Positions 29,266 to 39,290 of a stretch of 64,000 bases of DNA are shown in pieces. A program made the translations under genes and the position numbers. Location: the NCBI GenBank assembly GCA_902595755.1, contig CACJRF010000005.1, forward strand, positions 30,961-94,960, given 5' to 3'. The stretch is from an uncultured Alphaproteobacteria bacterium. Its GTDB lineage: Bacteria > Pseudomonadota > Alphaproteobacteria > Methylaequorales > Methylaequoraceae. The notes beneath the pieces are model-generated. The model was not told the origin of the DNA. It saw only the letters and a program-made list of their open reading frames with translations, and ran no database searches. Every line of letters begins with the position of its first letter. The first letter of the stretch is position 1.

Positions 29266-30642
29266 ATGGATAATTTTAATGAAATTCTAATAATTGATGA
29301 TGAGATTGATATTTGTAAACAATTATCGGGATTACTTAATGATTTAGGTTATAATTCTAGTTATAGTAACACTGCGGAAGAGGGTATAGAATTGTTTAAG
29401 GCTAAAAAATTTTCATTAGTTCTACTAGACATTTTACTTAATAATTCAAAATTTGATGGTTTCCAGACATTAGAAAAGATAAAAAATATTAATCAAGACA
29501 TACCAGTAATAATGATTAGTGGACATGGTAATATTGAAACTGCAGTAAACTCAATTAAACAAGGAGCGTATGATTTTGTCGAAAAACCTTTCGATGGTGA
29601 CATAATAGTATTTAAGATAAAAAAAGCGTTAGAAACTCTATTTTTAAAAAGAAAACTTAGTAATTTTCAAAAGTTAAAAAGTAATCTTAATTTAGTAAAA
29701 ACTTCAGAATCATCGAAAGAATTAAATAACTTTATAAATTTAAATGCTAAGAATGATAATAATATTTTACTTAAAGGTGATACTGGATGTGGAAAGCAGT
29801 TTATTGCATCAATAATTCATAATAAGTCTTATAGAGCTAATAAAAACTTTAAGATTATTGACTGTAATAAAAAAAAAGAGGATTTTGAAAATGAGTTTTT
29901 TGGTAAAGAAGAGAATAAAATTATAGAAATACCTGGTCTTCTTGAGGAGGTGAATTATGGTACTTTATATTTAAAAAATATCGATTTAATGTCAAGTTCA
30001 ACTCAAGGTAAATTATTAAGAATCCTTGAAGATAGAAAATATTACAGAATAGGTTCATTTTCTCCAATAAGTTTAAACTTAAGAATCGTTTCATCATCTC
30101 ATAAAAATTCTGATCATCTAAATGGAATCATCAGAAAAGATCTTCTAAAACAACTAAATTTTACACAAATTGATGTACCAAATTTAGAAGATAGAATAGA
30201 AGATTTCGATGATCTTTTACAGATTTTTATAAAACAATCATCAGAAAAAAGAAATTTAAAAACTCAACATTTATCTAATGATTTAATTAAGACTCTCAAA
30301 GAAGCAAAAATTTTTAGTAATTTTTCACAGCTTGAGAAATTTATTGATTGGTTGGTAGTAATGTTTGAGAAGAAGGATGTGAAAGTAATATCAAAAGAAG
30401 TTTTTGAAAAATTAATCACAAAAACCTTTAATCATAACCATAATCTTTTTGGAAAAAATAATGATAAACTTTTTAACCTTAAGATTAAAGATGCTAGGGA
30501 TAGTTTTGAAAAAAAATTTTTAATATACAATTTAAAAAAATTTAAATATAACGTATCCTTGTTGTCCTCTAAAATTGGAATGGAAAGAACTGCACTATAC
30601 AGAAAGATTAAATCAATGAATATAAAAATGGATAATGAATAA
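29266..30642 (+). CDS. ntrX: Response regulator NtrX with degenerate AAA+ domain
   Basis: 458 residues. Receiver domain 1-120 is sound (IIDDEID, phospho-Asp in LVLLDILL, MISGHGN, VEKPFDG). The AAA+ part is degraded: Walker A persists as GDTGCGKQ (171-178), the GAFTGA loop is absent, Walker B reads LYLKNID (about 234-240) in place of the usual FLDE, and the arginine-finger region FREDLYYRL is IRKDLLKQL. The C-terminal Fis-like helix-turn-helix is kept (GMERTALYRKIKSMNI). It therefore probably binds DNA without ATP hydrolysis or sigma-54 contact. NtrX proteins lacking GAFTGA are known in alphaproteobacteria. Confidence 0.92.
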   Translation: MDNFNEILIIDDEIDICKQLSGLLNDLGYNSSYSNTAEEGIELFKAKKFSLVLLDILLNNSKFDGFQTLEKIKNINQDIPVIMISGHGNIETAVNSIKQGAYDFVEKPFDGDIIVFKIKKALETLFLKRKLSNFQKLKSNLNLVKTSESSKELNNFINLNAKNDNNILLKGDTGCGKQFIASIIHNKSYRANKNFKIIDCNKKKEDFENEFFGKEENKIIEIPGLLEEVNYGTLYLKNIDLMSSSTQGKLLRILEDRKYYRIGSFSPISLNLRIVSSSHKNSDHLNGIIRKDLLKQLNFTQIDVPNLEDRIEDFDDLLQIFIKQSSEKRNLKTQHLSNDLIKTLKEAKIFSNFSQLEKFIDWLVVMFEKKDVKVISKEVFEKLITKTFNHNHNLFGKNNDKLFNLKIKDARDSFEKKFLIYNLKKFKYNVSLLSSKIGMERTALYRKIKSMNIKMDNE

Positions 30643-32024
30643 TGAAGATAATCGTATGTGGAGCAGGAGAAGTTGGTTCAAATATCGCAAAACAATTAGT
30701 TTATGAGGACAATGATGTAACTATTATTGATGAATCAGAACCTTTATTGAGAAAATTGAATCAAAATTTAGATTTAAAAAGTATATGTGGAAAACCATGT
30801 CATCCTGAAATTTTAGAAAATGCTGGTGCTGATGAGGCTGATATGATTATCGCAGTTACTGACAATGATGAATCTAATATAGTAACCTGTGAGTTGGCAA
30901 ATCATCTTTTTAAAATTCCCTTAAAAGTCGCAAGAATAAAAGAATCAGCATATTTAGAGCCAAAATATTTAGATAATTTATTTGTAAATGGTAAAATTGA
31001 TGTAGACGCTATCATATCTCCTGAATTAGAAGTGGCAAAAGATATCATTAGAAAACTTAATACACCTGGTGCCTTTGATTCTTTTTACTTAGGAGATAAG
31101 GTTGCTAGAGTAATTGGAATTTCTGTCGATAGTTCATGTCCAATAATTAATACTCCTTTAAGAATGTTGCCAGGGATTTTTTCAGGCTTAGATGTTAAAA
31201 TTTTGTCAATATTTAGAAATAACGAATTGATTACACCATCAGGAAAAATGGAGATTTATCCAGGAGATGATATTTATATTTGTATAAGAAATAATGATTT
31301 ATTAAGAGCCTTAAGAGTTTTTGGTATTAAATTCCAAGAAAATAGAAAAATTATTATTCTTGGTGCGGGTAATATAGGGCTAAACATAATAAAAATTCTT
31401 GAAAAAGATTACCCTGATATTAGTTGTAAGATAATTGATAATAATATCAATATAACAAAAAAGATTGCTAATAACCTTTCAAGTCAAAATACAATTTTAT
31501 GTGGTGATGCTCTTGATATTAATCTATTAAAAGAAGCTGGAGCTGATGAGGCTGAAGTAATAATTAGCGTGACTGATGATGATGAGGTTAATATTTTTGC
31601 ATCGATTTTAGCTAAAGATTTAGGTTGCAAAAGATCAATAGCTATCGTGGGAAATCAGAATTATAGGAATTTAAATAAAAAACTTAATTTAGATGTTATG
31701 ATAAATCCTGGTAATACTACAACATCAGCTATTTTACAATATGTAAGAAGAGGGAAAGTTAAAGAAATTCATGACTTTGGAGATGATAGAGGAGAGATTA
31801 TGGAAATTGAAATATTACCAACAACAAAATTTGCTGATCAGAAAATTTCTGAACTACCTATTCCTGAAGGGGTAGTACTTGGAGGAATTGTTAGGGATAA
31901 TAAATTAATATTTCCAGATGAAAATACTACTATATTTGTGAAAGATAAATTAATTTTATTTTCAGATCCAACTTCAATTAAAGAAATTGAAAAGTTTTCC
32001 GAAGTAAATATTGAATTTTTTTGA
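30642..32024 (+). CDS. trkA: Trk potassium uptake regulatory protein TrkA
   Basis: 460 residues, peripheral membrane protein. Two RCK units, each with a Rossmann NAD-binding start (IIVCGAGEVGSNIAKQL at residue 2; IIILGAGNIGLNIIKIL near 233) and a TrkA-C subdomain. It gates TrkH/TrkG potassium channels, which are not in the window. Start and ntrX stop overlap in TAATG. ntrX-trkA adjacency is standard in alphaproteobacteria. Confidence 0.95.
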   Translation: MKIIVCGAGEVGSNIAKQLVYEDNDVTIIDESEPLLRKLNQNLDLKSICGKPCHPEILENAGADEADMIIAVTDNDESNIVTCELANHLFKIPLKVARIKESAYLEPKYLDNLFVNGKIDVDAIISPELEVAKDIIRKLNTPGAFDSFYLGDKVARVIGISVDSSCPIINTPLRMLPGIFSGLDVKILSIFRNNELITPSGKMEIYPGDDIYICIRNNDLLRALRVFGIKFQENRKIIILGAGNIGLNIIKILEKDYPDISCKIIDNNINITKKIANNLSSQNTILCGDALDINLLKEAGADEAEVIISVTDDDEVNIFASILAKDLGCKRSIAIVGNQNYRNLNKKLNLDVMINPGNTTTSAILQYVRRGKVKEIHDFGDDRGEIMEIEILPTTKFADQKISELPIPEGVVLGGIVRDNKLIFPDENTTIFVKDKLILFSDPTSIKEIEKFSEVNIEFF

Positions 32025-32863
32025 TGGAAACGTATTACGTAAATGGTTTCTACGAAACAAGAAATAATGCTAAAATTTCTGTAGAGGATAGAGGCTTCAA
32101 TTTTAGTGACGGCGTTTATGAATTGATTTCATATTTAGATGAAAATTTAATTTTTTTTGAAAAACATTATTCTAGATTAATTAAATCACTACTCTCTCTC
32201 AAAATTTCATCACCTTTATCAAATAAAAAAATCCTAAAATTAATAATTAAAAGATTGATTAAATTAAATAAAATTAAAAGTGGATATATATATATACAAA
32301 TTACAAGAGGAACGGCAAAAAGAAATCATGTTTATTCCAAAGAGACTCCACCGAATCTTGTAATCTTTTGTTTGCCTTTGAGAAAGATTGAGGAATTTAG
32401 AAGAGGGGTTAAAGTTAGAACTTCTGAAGATTTAAGATGGGGAAGGTGTGATATTAAATCTATATCACTTCTTCCAAATATATTAGATAAGCAAATAGCA
32501 TTCAATCAAGGTTACTATGAAACATGGCAAATCAAAGATAATTATATTACTGAAGGAACTACGTCCAATGCATTTATTGTTGATAAAAATGGATCCATAA
32601 GAACATATCCAAAGTCTAAGCATATATTAGGGGGTGTAACCAGAGATGTTATAATTCAAATAGCAAAAAAACAAAATATAAAAATTATTGAAAAAGCATT
32701 TACCTTAAATGATATTAAATGGTGTAAGGAAGCTTTTTTGACTTCTACCACAGTCAAAATTCTTCCAGTTATAAAAGTGAATGATATTAAAATTAATATG
32801 ATGAAAATAGGCGAGATTACTGAAATACTTACTTATAACATTAATAAAAAAATAAATGGTTAA
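32024..32863 (+). CDS. dat: D-amino-acid aminotransferase (class IV)
   Basis: 279 residues from the ATG at 32024, which overlaps the trkA stop as TGATG; a TTG at 32021 adds one codon and is less likely. Class IV PLP fold: VNGFYETRNNAKISVEDRGF with FSDGVYE at the start, the PLP-binding Lys in RCDIKSISLLPN near 144, EGTTSNAFIV near 177 and LGGVTRDVI near 202. It probably interconverts D-alanine and D-glutamate for the cell wall; a branched-chain aminotransferase or ADC lyase is less likely. Situated between trkA and hflX, where relatives have dat then hfq. Confidence 0.88.
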   Translation: METYYVNGFYETRNNAKISVEDRGFNFSDGVYELISYLDENLIFFEKHYSRLIKSLLSLKISSPLSNKKILKLIIKRLIKLNKIKSGYIYIQITRGTAKRNHVYSKETPPNLVIFCLPLRKIEEFRRGVKVRTSEDLRWGRCDIKSISLLPNILDKQIAFNQGYYETWQIKDNYITEGTTSNAFIVDKNGSIRTYPKSKHILGGVTRDVIIQIAKKQNIKIIEKAFTLNDIKWCKEAFLTSTTVKILPVIKVNDIKINMMKIGEITEILTYNINKKING

Positions 32864-33968
32864 TCAAGATGTTATTGTAATTCATCCTTATCTTAAGAAC
32901 AATAGAGTTGATAAATCTCAAAGACTTTCAGAAGCAATAAATCTTGTTGAAGCTATAAATTTAGATTGCAAATACTCAAGTTCAGTTGGATTAATAAATA
33001 TAAACCCTAATACTTTCATAAATAAAGGATATGTTAATATCTTAAAAAATAAAATTAATGATCTCAAAACTCAATTATTATATTTAAATACTAATTTATC
33101 ACCAATCCAACAAAGAAATCTAGAAAATGCTTTGAAATGTAAAGTAATAGATAGAACCGGCTTAATTTTAGAAATATTTGGTTCAAGGGCTAAATCTAAT
33201 GAAGGTAAACTAAGTGTAAAACTTGCAAGTCTTCAGTTTCAAAAGAGCAGATTAGTTAGATCTTGGACACATCTTGAGAGACAAAGAGGTGGAGCTGGAT
33301 TTATGGGTGGACCTGGAGAAAAACAAATTGAATCAGATAAAAGACAAATTACTGAACAAATTAATAGAATAAAAAAAAAAATAAAAAAAATTGATAATAT
33401 TAGAAATATTCAACGTGATAGAAGAATAAAAAATAACATACCTATAATTTCATTAGTTGGTTATACAAACTCAGGTAAATCAACTTTATTTAACCTTTTA
33501 ACTCGCTCAAATGTGCTCTCCAAAGATATGCTTTTTGCATCTTTAGATTCAACTATTAGAAAAACTAGAATAAAGAATTTTAATTTAGTTTTTGTTGATA
33601 CGGTTGGTTTTATAAGTGATCTACCAACTAATTTAATTGATGCTTTCAAATCAACTCTTGATGAAATAGTAAATTCAGATCTAATTTTACATATTAGAGA
33701 TTCCTCTGATGATGAGTATTTATTACAAAAAAAAGATGTTCTTAAGATATTATTTGAATTGGGAATTAGAGATGATGATCCAAGAATTATCGAGGTAAAT
33801 AATAAAATTGATTTATTAGAAGATAATAATAAAAATTTTAAAAGTAACGGTATAAGAATTTCAGCCATCTCAGGAGAAGGAATAAATTATTTAAAAAGCT
33901 CAATTTCTGATAAACTTGAAATATTATATAAAGATACCCTTTTACTTCAGCAGTCTTATAAGACTTGA
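32856..33968 (+). CDS. hflX: Ribosome-associated GTPase HflX
   Basis: 370 residues. The N-terminal HflX domain is followed by the family-specific glycine-rich linker GGAGFMGGPGEKQIESD and a basic helix, then the GTPase domain: G1 GYTNSGKSTLFN near 200, G3 DTVGFISDLP and G4 NKID. HflX splits stalled ribosomes after stress. Overlaps dat by 8 bp; its 3' end overlaps the convergent dehydrogenase gene by 27 bp. In most alphaproteobacteria hfq lies directly upstream, but no Hfq frame is seen here. Confidence 0.95.
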   Translation: MVNQDVIVIHPYLKNNRVDKSQRLSEAINLVEAINLDCKYSSSVGLININPNTFINKGYVNILKNKINDLKTQLLYLNTNLSPIQQRNLENALKCKVIDRTGLILEIFGSRAKSNEGKLSVKLASLQFQKSRLVRSWTHLERQRGGAGFMGGPGEKQIESDKRQITEQINRIKKKIKKIDNIRNIQRDRRIKNNIPIISLVGYTNSGKSTLFNLLTRSNVLSKDMLFASLDSTIRKTRIKNFNLVFVDTVGFISDLPTNLIDAFKSTLDEIVNSDLILHIRDSSDDEYLLQKKDVLKILFELGIRDDDPRIIEVNNKIDLLEDNNKNFKSNGIRISAISGEGINYLKSSISDKLEILYKDTLLLQQSYKT

Positions 33969-34814
33969 TGTATCATCATTCTTGTATCCTAGTTTTACTA
34001 ACTTCTTATAGTATCTTTTAATTTGCATTGTTAATGGCAGTTTTTTAACATTAACTAAACTATCAGATACTAAGTTTAAATCCTTAAGCATTAATCTATT
34101 CATAAACCCAAAATTGAATTTATTTTTGGTCATAGTTAAACCTCTATTTTCTAATTGCCACGATTGCCCTGCACCACCTGAAGTGACTTTTAAGAGTTTT
34201 TCAATATTAAGTTTTTTATCTTTAGCAAATGTAAGACCTTCAGCTAAACCTTGAATAATACTTGCAACAAATATTTGATTAACCATTTTTGTTAACTGAC
34301 CATTTCCACTTGAGCCCATATAAATGCAGGATTTCGAGTAGTATTTTGTTATTTTTTTTAAATCATTAAATTTTTTTTGTGAGCCTCCAACCATCAAAGA
34401 AAGCTTTCCCTCTTTTGCACCAATTTCTCCACCACTCATTGGGGAGTCAAAAAAATAACAATTTTTTTTTAAACATCTCTTATAAATTTCCTTAGATATT
34501 TTTTCTGAGGATGTTGTATGGTCTATTAGTAAAGTTTTTTTTTTTAATCCACAAATAATTCCTTCTTTCCCAAGGAAAATGTTTTTCAAGTCAAAATCAT
34601 CACCAACACAAGTTATAATAATATTCGATAACTCACCAAGTTGTTTATAATTATCTAAAACAGTTAATTTATTTTTATTAATTTTTATAAAGTCTCTTGA
34701 ATTTTTAGAGTTTCTTTTAACTATATAAAAATTGTCGGAAATTTTTAATAAATAGTTAGCTATATGTTTGCCCATTATACCTAAACCTACGAAACCAATA
34801 TTAATGTTATTCAT
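33942..34814 (-). CDS. Beta-hydroxyacid dehydrogenase (3-hydroxyisobutyrate / tartronate semialdehyde reductase family)
   Basis: 290 residues. N-terminal NAD(P)-binding GFVGLGIMGKHIANYL, substrate-binding DSPMSGGEIGAKEGKLS near 120, catalytic Lys in GNGQLTKMVNQ near 170, and a helical C-terminal domain. The family includes 3-hydroxyisobutyrate dehydrogenase, 2-hydroxy-3-oxopropionate reductase (GarR/GlxR) and SSA reductases; sequence alone does not decide among them. Overlaps clpB by 8 bp, so probably co-transcribed with the chaperone, an odd pairing. Confidence 0.85.
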   Translation of the reverse strand: MNNINIGFVGLGIMGKHIANYLLKISDNFYIVKRNSKNSRDFIKINKNKLTVLDNYKQLGELSNIIITCVGDDFDLKNIFLGKEGIICGLKKKTLLIDHTTSSEKISKEIYKRCLKKNCYFFDSPMSGGEIGAKEGKLSLMVGGSQKKFNDLKKITKYYSKSCIYMGSSGNGQLTKMVNQIFVASIIQGLAEGLTFAKDKKLNIEKLLKVTSGGAGQSWQLENRGLTMTKNKFNFGFMNRLMLKDLNLVSDSLVNVKKLPLTMQIKRYYKKLVKLGYKNDDTSSLIRLLK

Positions 34815-37389
34815 AATGAAACTTCAATTCGTTACTTTCTGAAGAAACTCTAATTGATTTTTCCTCTGAAATTTTGTTTGATAATATACTTGATGCTAAT
34901 TCGTCTATTACGTAGCTTTGAATTACTCTTTTTAATGGTCTTGCACCATAATCAGGTGAAAAACCCTCTGTTACAAGCCAGTCTTTAGCACTTTCTTCAA
35001 AAGAAATTTTTATTTTTTTATCGTTGAGTTTTTGTACAAGATCTTTAATTTGAATATCGACTATTTTAATCATTTCTTCCTTAGTTAGTCTATTAAATAT
35101 AATTATATCATCTAATCTGTTAAGGAATTCTGGCTTAAAGTGAATTTTTATTTGATCTTTAATTTTTTCTTGAGTAAAAACTTCAATTTCTTTATTTTGA
35201 TCTTCAGAAAAAGTAATATTTTCAGCACCAATATTTGAAGTCATTATGATTAATGTATTTCTAAAGTTTACAGTTCTGCCATGTGAATCAGTAAGTCTTC
35301 CTTCATCAAATACTTGTAATAAAATGTTATAAATGTCAGAGTGAGCCTTTTCAATTTCATCTAAAAGAACTACTTGATATGGTTTTCTTCTAACCGATTC
35401 TGTTAGAAGTCCACCTGATTCAAAACCAACATAACCCGGAGGAGGGCCAATTAATTTTGATACAGAATGTTTTTCCATTAGTTCAGACATATCTAACCTA
35501 AGAAGTGATTTATGATTATCAAATAAATAATCAGCTAAGACTTTTGTTAGTTCAGTTTTACCAACTCCTGTTGGCCCCAAGAATAAAAAAATTCCCATGG
35601 GTCTATTAGGGTCTTGAATTCCCGCACGTGATCTTAAAATACATTTTGAAATAGTACTAATAGCTTTGTGCTGACCAATTACTTTTTCTTTCAAGTCTTT
35701 TTCCATATTAAGTATCTTTTCCTTTTCACCCTCCAGCATTTTTTGTATAGGTATACCAGTGGCTTTAGAAATAACTTCTGCAATTTCTTGAGACGTAACT
35801 TCTTTACTTAGAATGGTTTTTAGTTTTTTATTAGACTCTAACTTTCTAAGGTTTTTTTCTAGTTCTGGTATCTTTGAATAAGCTAACTCTCCAGCCTCTG
35901 ACAACTTTCCATTTCTTTGCAAAATATTTAATTTATTTTTATTCTCTTCAATTTCAGTTTTTAACTTTTGAATCTCAACGATACTATTTTTCTCATTCTT
36001 CCAATTCTCATTAAATTTTTTAAAATTATTTTCTAGTTCTAGAATTTCTGTTTGAAGTTTTTCACTTCTTTCTTCTGATTTTTTATCATTTTCTTTTTTT
36101 AGACTTTCGAATTCAATCTTATTTTGAAGTAATTTCCTCTCAATTTGATCTAATTCTTCAGGTTTTGAATCAATTTGCAATCTAATCCTTGATGCTGCTT
36201 CATCCATTAAATCAATCGCTTTGTCTGGTAAAAATCTATCATTAATATATCTTTGCGATAACTCAACCGCAGATATGATTGCTGAATCAAGAATCTTGAC
36301 GCCATGATGTACTTCGTATTTTTCCTTTAGTCCTCTGAGAATAGATATCGAATTCTCATTCGTTGGCTCTTCAACTAATATTTGTTGAAATCTCCTTGCT
36401 AATGCTGCATCTTTTTCAATATTCTCTCTATATTCATTTAATGTTGTAGCACCTATACAATGTAATTCACCTCTTGCTAGCGCTGGTTTTAGAAGATTTG
36501 ATGCATCCATTGCACCTTCAGCTTTGCCAGCTCCAACTAAGTTATGAATTTCATCAATGAAGAGAATAATAGAATCTTGGTTATGACCAATTTCTAAAAG
36601 AATTGATTTTAGTCTTTCTTCAAACTCACCTCTAAATTTTGCACCTGCGACTAATGCTCCTAAATCAAGGGAAATAACTCTTTTATCTTTTAGGGAATCG
36701 GGAACATCATTATTTATTATTCGATGAGCTAATCCTTCAACAATTGCTGTTTTTCCTACTCCTGGCTCTCCAATAAGGATTGGGTTATTTTTAGTTCTTC
36801 TACATAAAACTTGAATACTTCTCCTAATTTCATCTTCTCTTCCAATAACTGGATCAAGCTTTCCTGTTTTAGCAAGATTTGTAACATCTATAGAAAATTT
36901 CTTTAGATTATTGTTTTGTATATTTGTAGTATTATTATCTATTGTTTTACCATTTCTTATTTTTAATATTATCTTCTTAAACTCTATAGCATTTAGATTA
37001 AATTCCTCAATTATATTTTGTAAGCTCAATGGGTTTAATACTATAATTGAATAAAGTAATATTTCTGGTGAAATAAATTTATCGTTAAATTCATTTTTAA
37101 TATTTTTTGATTGCTCAAGTATATTGATTAATTCATTTGAAAAAAAAATATTTAAATTTTTTCCTGTAACAGATGTTAGAATATTAAGATTACTTAGTAT
37201 TTTATTTTTGATATCATGAATGTCAATTTTTAATTCATTGAAAAGATCAAAAATTAGATCGTTTTTATCATCCAAAATACTATAAAGTAAATGTAATGGA
37301 AATATTTGTTGATGATTTAATGATATTGCTTTATTTTGAGCTTCATTAATTAATAACTTTGATTTTTCGTTAAACTGATCAAAATTCAT
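34807..37389 (-). CDS. clpB: Protein disaggregase ClpB
   Basis: 860 residues, full length. N-domain 1-145; first AAA+ ring with [10 protein letters not shown] near 205 and [17 protein letters not shown]; the coiled-coil middle domain at about 395-525 that distinguishes ClpB from ClpA/ClpC; second AAA+ ring with [10 protein letters not shown] near 603 and [11 protein letters not shown]. With DnaK it dissolves heat-induced aggregates. Divergent from the CoA-transferase gene with 54 bp between. A CTTG (complement of 37422-37425) lies upstream but no convincing heat-shock promoter could be built around it. Confidence 0.97.
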   Translation of the reverse strand: MNFDQFNEKSKLLINEAQNKAISLNHQQIFPLHLLYSILDDKNDLIFDLFNELKIDIHDIKNKILSNLNILTSVTGKNLNIFFSNELINILEQSKNIKNEFNDKFISPEILLYSIIVLNPLSLQNIIEEFNLNAIEFKKIILKIRNGKTIDNNTTNIQNNNLKKFSIDVTNLAKTGKLDPVIGREDEIRRSIQVLCRRTKNNPILIGEPGVGKTAIVEGLAHRIINNDVPDSLKDKRVISLDLGALVAGAKFRGEFEERLKSILLEIGHNQDSIILFIDEIHNLVGAGKAEGAMDASNLLKPALARGELHCIGATTLNEYRENIEKDAALARRFQQILVEEPTNENSISILRGLKEKYEVHHGVKILDSAIISAVELSQRYINDRFLPDKAIDLMDEAASRIRLQIDSKPEELDQIERKLLQNKIEFESLKKENDKKSEERSEKLQTEILELENNFKKFNENWKNEKNSIVEIQKLKTEIEENKNKLNILQRNGKLSEAGELAYSKIPELEKNLRKLESNKKLKTILSKEVTSQEIAEVISKATGIPIQKMLEGEKEKILNMEKDLKEKVIGQHKAISTISKCILRSRAGIQDPNRPMGIFLFLGPTGVGKTELTKVLADYLFDNHKSLLRLDMSELMEKHSVSKLIGPPPGYVGFESGGLLTESVRRKPYQVVLLDEIEKAHSDIYNILLQVFDEGRLTDSHGRTVNFRNTLIIMTSNIGAENITFSEDQNKEIEVFTQEKIKDQIKIHFKPEFLNRLDDIIIFNRLTKEEMIKIVDIQIKDLVQKLNDKKIKISFEESAKDWLVTEGFSPDYGARPLKRVIQSYVIDELASSILSNKISEEKSIRVSSESNELKFHYE

Positions 37390-37443
37390 AATTTTAAGTT
37401 AGTTTTAATTGTAAAAAATCGCAAGTTTTTTGGGAATAAATTT

Positions 37444-38598
37444 GTGAAAAAAAAAGAAAAAATGCCACTTAGCGGGGTAATAGTTCTTGATATGACCAGT
37501 GTACTATCAGGACCTTTTGCAACTTCAATTTTAGGTGATCTAGGCGCAAAGATAATAAAGATAGAAAAACCAGATGGAGATGATTCAAGAAAATTTGGCC
37601 CATTTATTAATAAAAAATCCTGTTATTTTGTTTCTTTAAATAAAGGTAAAAAAAGTATCGTTCTAAATTTAAAAAATAATAAAGATAAATCAATTTTTAT
37701 TGAACTATTAGAAAAAGCTGATGTATTGATTGATAATTATAAGCCTGGGGTTCTAGAGAAATTTGGTTTTAGTTGGAAATACTTAAATAAAAATTATCCT
37801 AAATTAATTCATAGTAAGATTAGTGGGTTTGGTGAAACAGGTCCACTAAACAACGCTCCTGCTTATGATATCATTGTTCAAGCAATTGGAGGAGTAATGA
37901 GTATTACAGGCTCAGATAAGAAAAACATTGCAAGAGTAGGAACTTCAATAGGAGATATCACAGCAAGTCTATTTTGTGTGATTGGAGTTTTAAGTCAGTT
38001 AATTCTCAGAAATAGAGTAAACAGAGGATCAAAGTTAGATCTAAGTATGCTGGACTGTCAGGTTGCTATTCTAGAAAATGCAATTGCAAGGTACTCTGTT
38101 GAAAAAAAAAATCCTTTTCCACTTGGAACAGATCATCCCTCAATAACACCTTTTGGATCATTTGATACACTAAATGAAAAAATCGTAATCGCAATCGGTA
38201 ACGAAAAACTTTTTAAAAATTTTTGTGAAGCTATTAATGATGAGGAAATGCTTAGAATGAAAATTTTTAATTCTAACTTGAATCGTAATAAAAATATAAA
38301 AAAATTAAGAATTAGAATAGAAAATATCCTAAAAAAAAATAAAGCTTCTTATTGGCTTGAAAAATTTAGGGAAAAAGGTGTGCCATCAGCAAAGATAAAC
38401 AATATTAGTGACTTAGTTGAAAACCCTCAAGTAAAATATAGGAATATGATCATTGATTATGAAGATAGATTCATAAAAAAATTAAAATTACCAGGAAATC
38501 CATTAAAGTTTAACTTTTCTAAAGATAAAAAAGTAGCTGAACCTGCTCCAGATTTAAATGAAAATAAAAAAGAAATTTTAAAATTACTTAGAGATTAG
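37444..38598 (+). CDS. CaiB/BaiF family CoA transferase (class III)
   Basis: 384 residues. Class III CoA-transferases move CoA between acids through an aspartyl-CoA intermediate. Seen: GVIVLDMTSVLSGPFATSILGDLGAKIIKIE at the start, GDDSRKFGP, KSIVLNLKN, SGFGETGPLNNAPAYDIIVQA, and the catalytic Asp in LDLSMLDCQVAI near 203. The start is taken as GTG (a GGGA lies 8 nt upstream); ATG at 37462 is an alternative. The substrate is unknown. The 3' end overlaps the rhomboid gene by 4 bp. Confidence 0.9.
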   Translation: MKKKEKMPLSGVIVLDMTSVLSGPFATSILGDLGAKIIKIEKPDGDDSRKFGPFINKKSCYFVSLNKGKKSIVLNLKNNKDKSIFIELLEKADVLIDNYKPGVLEKFGFSWKYLNKNYPKLIHSKISGFGETGPLNNAPAYDIIVQAIGGVMSITGSDKKNIARVGTSIGDITASLFCVIGVLSQLILRNRVNRGSKLDLSMLDCQVAILENAIARYSVEKKNPFPLGTDHPSITPFGSFDTLNEKIVIAIGNEKLFKNFCEAINDEEMLRMKIFNSNLNRNKNIKKLRIRIENILKKNKASYWLEKFREKGVPSAKINNISDLVENPQVKYRNMIIDYEDRFIKKLKLPGNPLKFNFSKDKKVAEPAPDLNENKKEILKLLRD

Positions 38599-39290
38599 TC
38601 CCAAGGTCCTTTCCTATTTTTCAAAAAAACAGATTTGCCTGTTTTTGATTCAAATTTTTTCGCTCCTGTTGTTACAACATACATTAATCCAAAAATAAAG
38701 CCTCCAATGTGCGCAATCCAAGCAACACTTGAATTTTCATCATTAATATTAATAAACTGATAAAAAAACCAAAAAAGAAGCAGAATATTTGCAGGCACTC
38801 TGATTGTAAAGAAAATTATAAAAGGTATCAATACCAAAACTTTTGCTTTTGGAAATAAATAAAAATACGCACCTAAAACACCAGCAATTGCTCCTGATGC
38901 ACCAATCATAGGAATTGGTGAATTTATATCAAAAATAAATTGTGAGAGTGATGCAAAAACTCCTGAAAATATATAGAATACAAGAAATTTTTTATGTCCT
39001 AACACATCTTCAACATTATCTGCAAAAATCCATAAATATAACATATTTCCTAAAAAATGAAGCCAGCCCCCATGCATAAACATTGATGTAAAAATTGTTA
39101 AAAAAGGACTAAATGTCTCAATTCCTGATGAATTAATCAAACTTACTGGTTTAAATCCAAAATAACCTATTAAAAAATTATTTATTCCTCCAAATGATTG
39201 GAATAAAAAAATTAAGCTACAAATAATCAAAATTATTAATCTTATATAACTTTTATTATTTGTCGGATTTTCATCTTTAAGTGGAATCAT
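38595..39290 (-). CDS. Rhomboid-family intramembrane serine protease
   Basis: 231 residues with about six membrane helices. The catalytic dyad is visible: Ser in GASGAIAGVLGAYF and His in WIAHIGGFIFGL. WLHFLGNMLYLWIF supplies the conserved His/Asn of the second helix. Rhomboids cut membrane proteins within or near the bilayer; the bacterial substrate here is unknown. It overlaps the metallophosphoesterase gene by 14 bp, so it may be transcribed with the repair cassette upstream. Confidence 0.92.
   Translation of the reverse strand: MIPLKDENPTNNKSYIRLIILIICSLIFLFQSFGGINNFLIGYFGFKPVSLINSSGIETFSPFLTIFTSMFMHGGWLHFLGNMLYLWIFADNVEDVLGHKKFLVFYIFSGVFASLSQFIFDINSPIPMIGASGAIAGVLGAYFYLFPKAKVLVLIPFIIFFTIRVPANILLLFWFFYQFININDENSSVAWIAHIGGFIFGLMYVVTTGAKKFESKTGKSVFLKNRKGPWD

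Noticed and set aside
37390-37443. Heat-shock (RpoH) promoter for clpB
   Set aside because: Only a CTTG core was seen; no matching -10 at a suitable distance, and the start would fall almost on the ATG.
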